Shown in pieces: positions 50,140 to 53,464 of a stretch of 53,464 bases of DNA (its first letter is position 1; every line of letters begins with the position of its first letter). This stretch comes from Phycisphaeraceae bacterium (GTDB lineage Bacteria; Planctomycetota; Phycisphaerae; Phycisphaerales; UBA1924): positions 705,478 through 758,941 of the forward strand of contig JAHBXI010000003.1 in NCBI GenBank assembly GCA_019636515.1, written 5' to 3'. The position numbers and the translations under genes are program-made. The notes beneath the pieces were generated by a model. The model worked only from the letters and a program-made list of their open reading frames with translations, did not search any database and was not told where the DNA came from.

Positions 50140-50167
50140 ATTCTAGATGTTCGGGTCTTCGGGTCAA
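50140..50167 (-). promoter_or_regulatory. Strong vegetative promoter of the nusA-infB operon
   Basis: Reading minus, TTGACC (50167-50162) and TAGAAT (50145-50140) are separated by 16 bases; each matches the sigma-70 consensus in five of six positions. The start point would be near 50133. No other pair this good lies in the 650 bases before nusA. Confidence 0.7.
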
Positions 50168-50358
50168 TCCGGGCCTCCGGGCTGATCCGTGGGGATGCAG
50201 TCCGCTTTTCTGTATTTTTGCATTTTATTCGGATTGCCGCCGGAGATCGGCCGTTCATCGATGATGTGCCGAGTACTTGTTTGAAAGTCACGCGTGAAAC
50301 TCAAAGGCGGATCCTACCGAAGCACAAACCGATGCCTCCCGTGGTACACTCCAGTGGA
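50168..50358. other. AT-richer divergent gap between the nusA promoter and a small plus-strand gene
   Basis: This stretch includes the AT-rich island 50207-50240 (TTTTCTGTATTTTTGCATTT), the ten-base palindrome TCACGCGTGA at 50289-50298, and the plus-strand -10 TACACT at 50345-50350. I see no gene. The AT-rich island is unusual for this genome and may be an upstream promoter element for nusA or a protein-binding site. Confidence 0.4.
50345..50350 (+). promoter_or_regulatory. -10 element of a predicted leaderless gene
   Basis: TACACT is followed by exactly eight bases (CCAGTGGA) and the ATG at 50359. No TTGACA-like -35 is evident at 16-18 bases upstream. The spacing equals that before the gene at 35178, which supports a shared leaderless design. 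Confidence 0.45.
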
Positions 50359-50664
50359 ATGTTCTGGCTCTTTGGCCGTCAATCAAAGGTACTGGAGCGC
50401 GGCGAGGCCGCACGCCGCCTTCATTCCGCGTGGCTGACCCGGGCGCTGGCCGATGGAGCGCCTCTGCCGCGGATTCCCATTCGCCGGGTGGATCGCGGGG
50501 GGTTCTCATCCCTGCGGGCGACGGCGTACGGGGCGCGGGTGACCGAAGCGTGGTGGGACATCGTTCTTGGCCAGGTCGCGGCGGGCGGGTCCATACCAGG
50601 CCGACCGTGCGGATCGTCTGATCAAGCGGGCCGAACATCCGTGACCGAGGGCACACCTCCATGA
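50359..50664 (+). CDS. Small basic protein of unknown function
   Basis: A 101-residue, Arg-rich protein (MFWLFGRQSKVLERGEAARR start, RIPIRRVDRGGFSSLRATAY middle). Its hydrophobic N-terminus is too short to be a membrane helix. I recognise no family. The start is placed at the ATG that follows TACACT by eight bases; there is no ribosome site. The stop overlaps the start of the next gene by four bases, so the two are translationally coupled and probably work together. The C-terminal 25 residues look poorly constrained. Confidence 0.55.
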   Translation: MFWLFGRQSKVLERGEAARRLHSAWLTRALADGAPLPRIPIRRVDRGGFSSLRATAYGARVTEAWWDIVLGQVAAGGSIPGRPCGSSDQAGRTSVTEGTPP

Positions 50665-51581
50665 CCGAATCAGCAAAGAACATGCTCTGGACCGCCACCA
50701 ACCGCGGGTGGATGACCAAGATGGTCATTATCGGCGCCTTCCTGTTCGCCTTCGGGCTGTGGGGGCTTTACGATGCGCTGGTTGCCTACCCCGACCGTGG
50801 TGAAAAGGCCGCGTCGTTCCATCGATACCAGTATTACACGCTGCTGGATTCCCGGGCCGACGGCAGCCTCATCACCCGAGCCTCGATCGCGGATCCGCGG
50901 GCCGAGTACGAACAACTCCGCGCCTCTCGCCAGGCGGGCACGCTCGCCGGCGACGATCAGTCCAAACTCTCCTGGCTCGAGCAACTCAACCTCATCGGCC
51001 GCCTGAAGCCGGAGTACACCACCACCGCCGATGCCCGGGCGCAACTCGAGGAACTTCGGAACATCTGGAGCACAAGCCGGGCCAGCGCCCCTTCCGAACT
51101 CTCCTGGTACGACATCCCGGCACAGTGGGTCATCATGGCCGTTGGAGTCGGGTTCGGGCTGTATCTCTTCTCGCTCCTGGTTGTCGTGAGGCGTACCCGC
51201 TACGGCTGGGAGCCGGACCATCAGCGACTGCACCTGCCCGGCGGAGCCACGCTCGTGCCCGCCGACGTGGAGGTCTTCGACAAGCGCAAGTGGGACAAGT
51301 TCCTGATCTACCTGAAGATCAGGCCGTCTCACGAGCGGCTCGGGGGCCGGGAGATCTGCCTGGACCTCCTGCGGTATACCCCGCTCGAAGAATGGGTGCT
51401 CACGATGGAACGCACGGCGTTTCCTGAATCCGTGGAGATGGACTCGGCCACGCCTCCGGCCCTGACGCCCGAAGCACCCCCGCAAGCGTCCCCCGAAGCA
51501 CCCCCGGAAGCACCCCCGAAAGCAAACCCGGAAACAAACCCCGGTGTGCCCCAGGAAGCGAACCCCGAGGCCAGGCCGTAA
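50661..51581 (+). CDS. Two-helix membrane protein with a Pro-rich repeat tail
   Basis: A 306-residue protein with two transmembrane helices: MVIIGAFLFAFGLWGLYDAL near residues 21-40 and WVIMAVGVGFGLYLFSLLVV near 155-174. Between them lies a polar helical segment; after the second helix a compact domain (GGATLVPADVEVFDKRKWDK) of about 80 residues, then a tail of short repeats built on PEAPP (codons repeating about every 12 bases, 51473-51575). It reads like a small envelope protein; I do not recognise the family. It is coupled to the preceding gene by a four-base overlap. The repeat tail is probably variable in length between strains. Confidence 0.68.
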   Translation: MTESAKNMLWTATNRGWMTKMVIIGAFLFAFGLWGLYDALVAYPDRGEKAASFHRYQYYTLLDSRADGSLITRASIADPRAEYEQLRASRQAGTLAGDDQSKLSWLEQLNLIGRLKPEYTTTADARAQLEELRNIWSTSRASAPSELSWYDIPAQWVIMAVGVGFGLYLFSLLVVVRRTRYGWEPDHQRLHLPGGATLVPADVEVFDKRKWDKFLIYLKIRPSHERLGGREICLDLLRYTPLEEWVLTMERTAFPESVEMDSATPPALTPEAPPQASPEAPPEAPPKANPETNPGVPQEANPEARP

Positions 51582-51631
51582 CGGCAGCCCGGGTGTGCCG
51601 CGCGCCGATGCGTGCGTGAGGCGAGTTGGGA

Positions 51632-52774
51632 TCACCCGTCACCGAGTACCCTCGATGGCGAGTACGGCTCGGCCGGGATCGTTGGTGTCCGGGCGGCCAT
51701 CAGGTCGGCGAGCAGGTCCGCCGTGCCCAGTGAGTTGGTCACGCCCAGGCCTTCGTGACCGGTGGCGAGCCACAGGCCGGGGATCCGCGGGTGCGGTCCG
51801 ATCAGCGGGAGTGAGTCAGGGGTCGCGGCCCGGAATCCGGTCCACGCGCGCAACGCCCGAAGTCCCGCCAGCGTCGGCATGTACTCCGCGGCCCGGCGGA
51901 TCATGCGGGCGAGGATCGCGTGATCGATCCCATGGTCGAGCGGGCGCCCGTGCCCCCGCTCATCGATCGGGTCGAACTGCCGGGATGACCCGATCAGGAC
52001 CTGCCCCGTCGGTCGAGGCTGGATGTTGAACGCGACGGAGTCTTCGTCGCTCGCGTGGGCCTTTTTGATGTACCCCAGTTCGATGACCTGGTGACGGCAG
52101 AACCCCGGCGAGCGGTCGGTGATGACCAGGTGTCCCTTTCGGCGGCGGATCGGCAGGCCGGGTGTCAGGTCCTGGCTCCACTGCCCGCCGGCGTTCACGA
52201 TCGCCGGCGACTCGAAGACCGACCCATCCGCGATTGTCACGCGGCCGGACTCGACGCGCACCACCCGGGATCCCATCACGGCCCGGGCGCCAAGCCGCAC
52301 GGCCTGGCCGAGCAGCCACGCCGCCACGGTGGGGGGGTAGACGACGAGGTCGTCGGGGACCAACAGGCCACCCGCCAGCCCCGGGCGGAGGTTCGGCTCG
52401 GCACCGCGCAGCGAATCCGGATCGAGCAGTTCCGCCTTCACGCCCCGCTCACGGAGGAACGCGTGCTTGTGCCCAGCCGCGTCGAGTTCTTCCTGGTCGG
52501 CCGCGACCCACAGTGTCCCGGCGGCGGCGTACTCGGCCCTGGGCGGCAGGTCGGGTGCCAGGCGAGCCCAGGCTTCTCGGGAGGCGAGCGTGAGGGAAAA
52601 CATGGCCTGGGAATCGTCCATGACGACGATGTGGCCCATGCCCGCGGCGGTGGCCCCCGCGCCGGGAAAGGCCGCGTCGAGAACCAGGACGCGAAGCCCG
52701 TCGGACGAGAGCCGCCGCGCGCACGCACACCCGATGATCCCCGCCCCGATGATGATGACGTCGGCGGTCCGCAT
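51632..52774 (-). CDS. FAD-dependent amino-acid oxidase of the DadA/ThiO type
   Basis: A 380-residue flavoenzyme. The Rossmann signature is VIIIGAGIIGCACARRL at residues 6-22, with VLVLDAAFPGAGATAAGMG next. DAO family text continues in VYPPTVAAWLLGQAVRLGAR, AIVNAGGQWSQDL, and the C-terminal ALRAWTGFRAATPDSLPLIG and GLWLATGHEGLGVTNSLGT. Such enzymes oxidise glycine, sarcosine, D-amino acids or proline derivatives to imines. No thi or sox genes are nearby, so the substrate is open. The start has no visible ribosome site. It converges on the preceding plus-strand gene with a 50-base gap. Confidence 0.85.
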   Translation of the reverse strand: MRTADVIIIGAGIIGCACARRLSSDGLRVLVLDAAFPGAGATAAGMGHIVVMDDSQAMFSLTLASREAWARLAPDLPPRAEYAAAGTLWVAADQEELDAAGHKHAFLRERGVKAELLDPDSLRGAEPNLRPGLAGGLLVPDDLVVYPPTVAAWLLGQAVRLGARAVMGSRVVRVESGRVTIADGSVFESPAIVNAGGQWSQDLTPGLPIRRRKGHLVITDRSPGFCRHQVIELGYIKKAHASDEDSVAFNIQPRPTGQVLIGSSRQFDPIDERGHGRPLDHGIDHAILARMIRRAAEYMPTLAGLRALRAWTGFRAATPDSLPLIGPHPRIPGLWLATGHEGLGVTNSLGTADLLADLMAARTPTIPAEPYSPSRVLGDG

Positions 52775-52926
52775 GAAAGCCAGAGTGGCCGCGATTGAAC
52801 CACGCGGCGAGGAGGCTTCTCAACCGTACGCGCGGGCCGGACTCATGGACCGGGCACCCGGATCGTTCGCGCGGCCGGAAGCCGAGCCGGACACGAAGCC
52901 GGAGGGTGTGGCTGACGCCGAGCCAG

Positions 52927-52991
52927 ACGCCCAGCAGACGCCCAGCAGACGCAAGGCAGGCGCGAGGCAGGCGCGAGGCAGGCGCAAAGCC
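52927..52991. repeat. 11-base tandem repeat, six copies
   Basis: The units read ACGCCCAGCAG (twice), ACGCAAGGCAG, GCGCGAGGCAG (twice) and a degenerate GCGCAAAGCCA. Left copies differ from right copies in a graded manner, as expected from slippage followed by mutation. Confidence 0.85.
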
Positions 52992-52995
52992 ACCT

Positions 52996-53246
52996 GAGGC
53001 CGCATGGGTCGGCGGAGGGCAGGCGAGTGGCGATGGGGCGGCGAAGTGTCGGAGCGGTGTCTGAGCGAGACGGCGGTGCGGTTTTGGGGGGATGGAGTGG
53101 GTGGAAAAGCCGGGGTTTCCGGAGGCCGCATGGGTCGGCGGAGGGCAGGCGAGCGGGGATGGGGCGGCGAAGTGTCGGAGCGGTGTCTGAGCGAGGCGGA
53201 GGCGCGGTTTTGGGGGGATGGAGTGGCGGGATAACCGGGGTTTCCG
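52996..53246. repeat. Direct tandem duplication of about 126 bases
   Basis: Unit 1 (52996-53121) and unit 2 (53122-53246, one base shorter) both start GAGGCCGCATGGGTCGGCGG and end CCGGGGTTTCCG. They differ at only about a dozen places, concentrated in the second half. The unit contains a long G-rich run (TTTTGGGGGGATGGAGTGG). The end motif is shared with the repeat at 23462. Confidence 0.9.
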
Positions 53247-53352
53247 GGTCTGGGTCGCGGTGGCCATGAAAGGTAGAAAAGTGGGGGGCGGGCGACCCCG
53301 GAGAAAGAAAGGTGGGGTTGACGGTGGGCCGGCGGGCGCGGCGAGCCGATGC

Positions 53353-53380
53353 TTGACGCTCGGCGTTGGTGGGATAGGCT
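53353..53380 (+). promoter_or_regulatory. Promoter of tRNA-Asn
   Basis: TTGACG (53353-53358) and TAGGCT (53375-53380) lie 16 bases apart; the start point would be about 5 bases before the tRNA 5' end at 53393. Confidence 0.55.
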
Positions 53381-53392
53381 TCCCCCGTCCAT

Positions 53393-53464
53393 TCCCCGAT
53401 AGCTCAATGGTAGAGCGACCGGCTGTTAACCGGTAGGTTCTAGGTTCGAGTCCTAGTCGGGGAG
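53393..53464 (+). tRNA. tRNA-Asn (anticodon GTT)
   Basis: A complete cloverleaf can be drawn: acceptor TCCCCGA/TCGGGGA with discriminator G at 53464, D arm GCTC/GAGC with loop AATGGTA, anticodon stem ACCGG/CCGGT around CTGTTAA (anticodon GTT at 53425-53427), and T arm CTAGG/CCTAG around TTCGAGT. Whether CCA is encoded cannot be seen because the window ends at the discriminator base. Confidence 0.95.

Larger units (their letters stand above)
52775..53352. other. Repeat-rich intergenic region before tRNA-Asn
   Basis: About 580 bases between the oxidase gene and tRNA-Asn. It holds the 11-base repeat array (52927-52991) and the 126-base duplication (52996-53246). Several frames stay open through the repeats because of base composition, but none has a ribosome site or family text, and the longest on the minus strand runs out of frame into the oxidase gene. 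I treat the region as non-coding. Confidence 0.55.

Noticed and set aside
52449..53267. 272-codon minus frame through the 126-base repeat
   Set aside because: It overlaps the oxidase gene in another frame, has no ribosome site, and three frames are open through the repeat because of base composition.

Overview
The window is about 53 kb of high-GC DNA from a flagellated bacterium, most likely a Planctomycetota member of the Phycisphaerae type. This placement is inferred from several features: very high GC in every frame, FliW-CsrA control of flagellins, a PEP-CTERM-like sorting tail, a dockerin-like calcium-binding tail on a secreted esterase, long TPR and AsmA-like envelope proteins, and many orphan secreted proteins. 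No rRNA gene is present to confirm it.

Layout. (1) 1-3547: the 5' end of an S41 processing protease (minus, cut by the edge), the ribosome-associated GTPase hflX (plus) and a Xer-type tyrosine recombinase (minus). (2) 3632-14345: a plus-strand flagellar block, flgI - rod-binding protein - flgN - flgK - flgL - fliW - csrA - flagellin 1 - flagellin 2. Sigma-54 style -24/-12 promoters precede flgI and flagellin 1, with a weaker one before flgK. Candidate CsrA sites overlap the ribosome-binding sites of both flagellins and occupy a hairpin loop in the fliW leader. Intrinsic terminators follow each flagellin. (3) 14495-18640: a convergent minus operon of methyltransferase, NeuA-like, NeuB-like (lacking the SAF domain) and a large GT-B glycosyltransferase, probably a nonulosonic acid surface or flagellin glycosylation cassette. 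(4) 19166-31622: secreted and envelope proteins (a Cys-rich secreted protein, a membrane-anchored repeat protein, a PEP-CTERM protein, a 1506-residue AsmA-like protein, a CBM plus esterase plus dockerin-like enzyme) with typA between them. (5) 31839-37085: a two-helix membrane protein, pdhC and pdhB without pdhA, and a Tat-signal small protein paired with a GMC flavoprotein. (6) 49707-37091, minus: the nusA-infB-ylxP(DUF503)-rbfA translation cluster, continuing into an Nth-like protein without the catalytic lysine, a secreted TPR protein, a YebC protein and a GH31 glucosidase. (7) 50359-53464: a two-gene membrane operon, a DadA/ThiO-like oxidase (minus), a repeat-rich gap and tRNA-Asn.

Regulatory signals are unusually readable. 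Vegetative promoters share a TTGNNN / TANNNT form. Two genes have an identical TACACT-N8-ATG arrangement that predicts leaderless mRNAs, and the flgI sigma-54 promoter predicts the same. The nusA leader has a strong promoter and, within 300 nt, a strong intrinsic terminator, which suggests attenuation or a separate small RNA.

No CRISPR array, insertion sequence or phage gene was seen. All functional calls come from reading the sequence and remembering family motifs. No database search was run.
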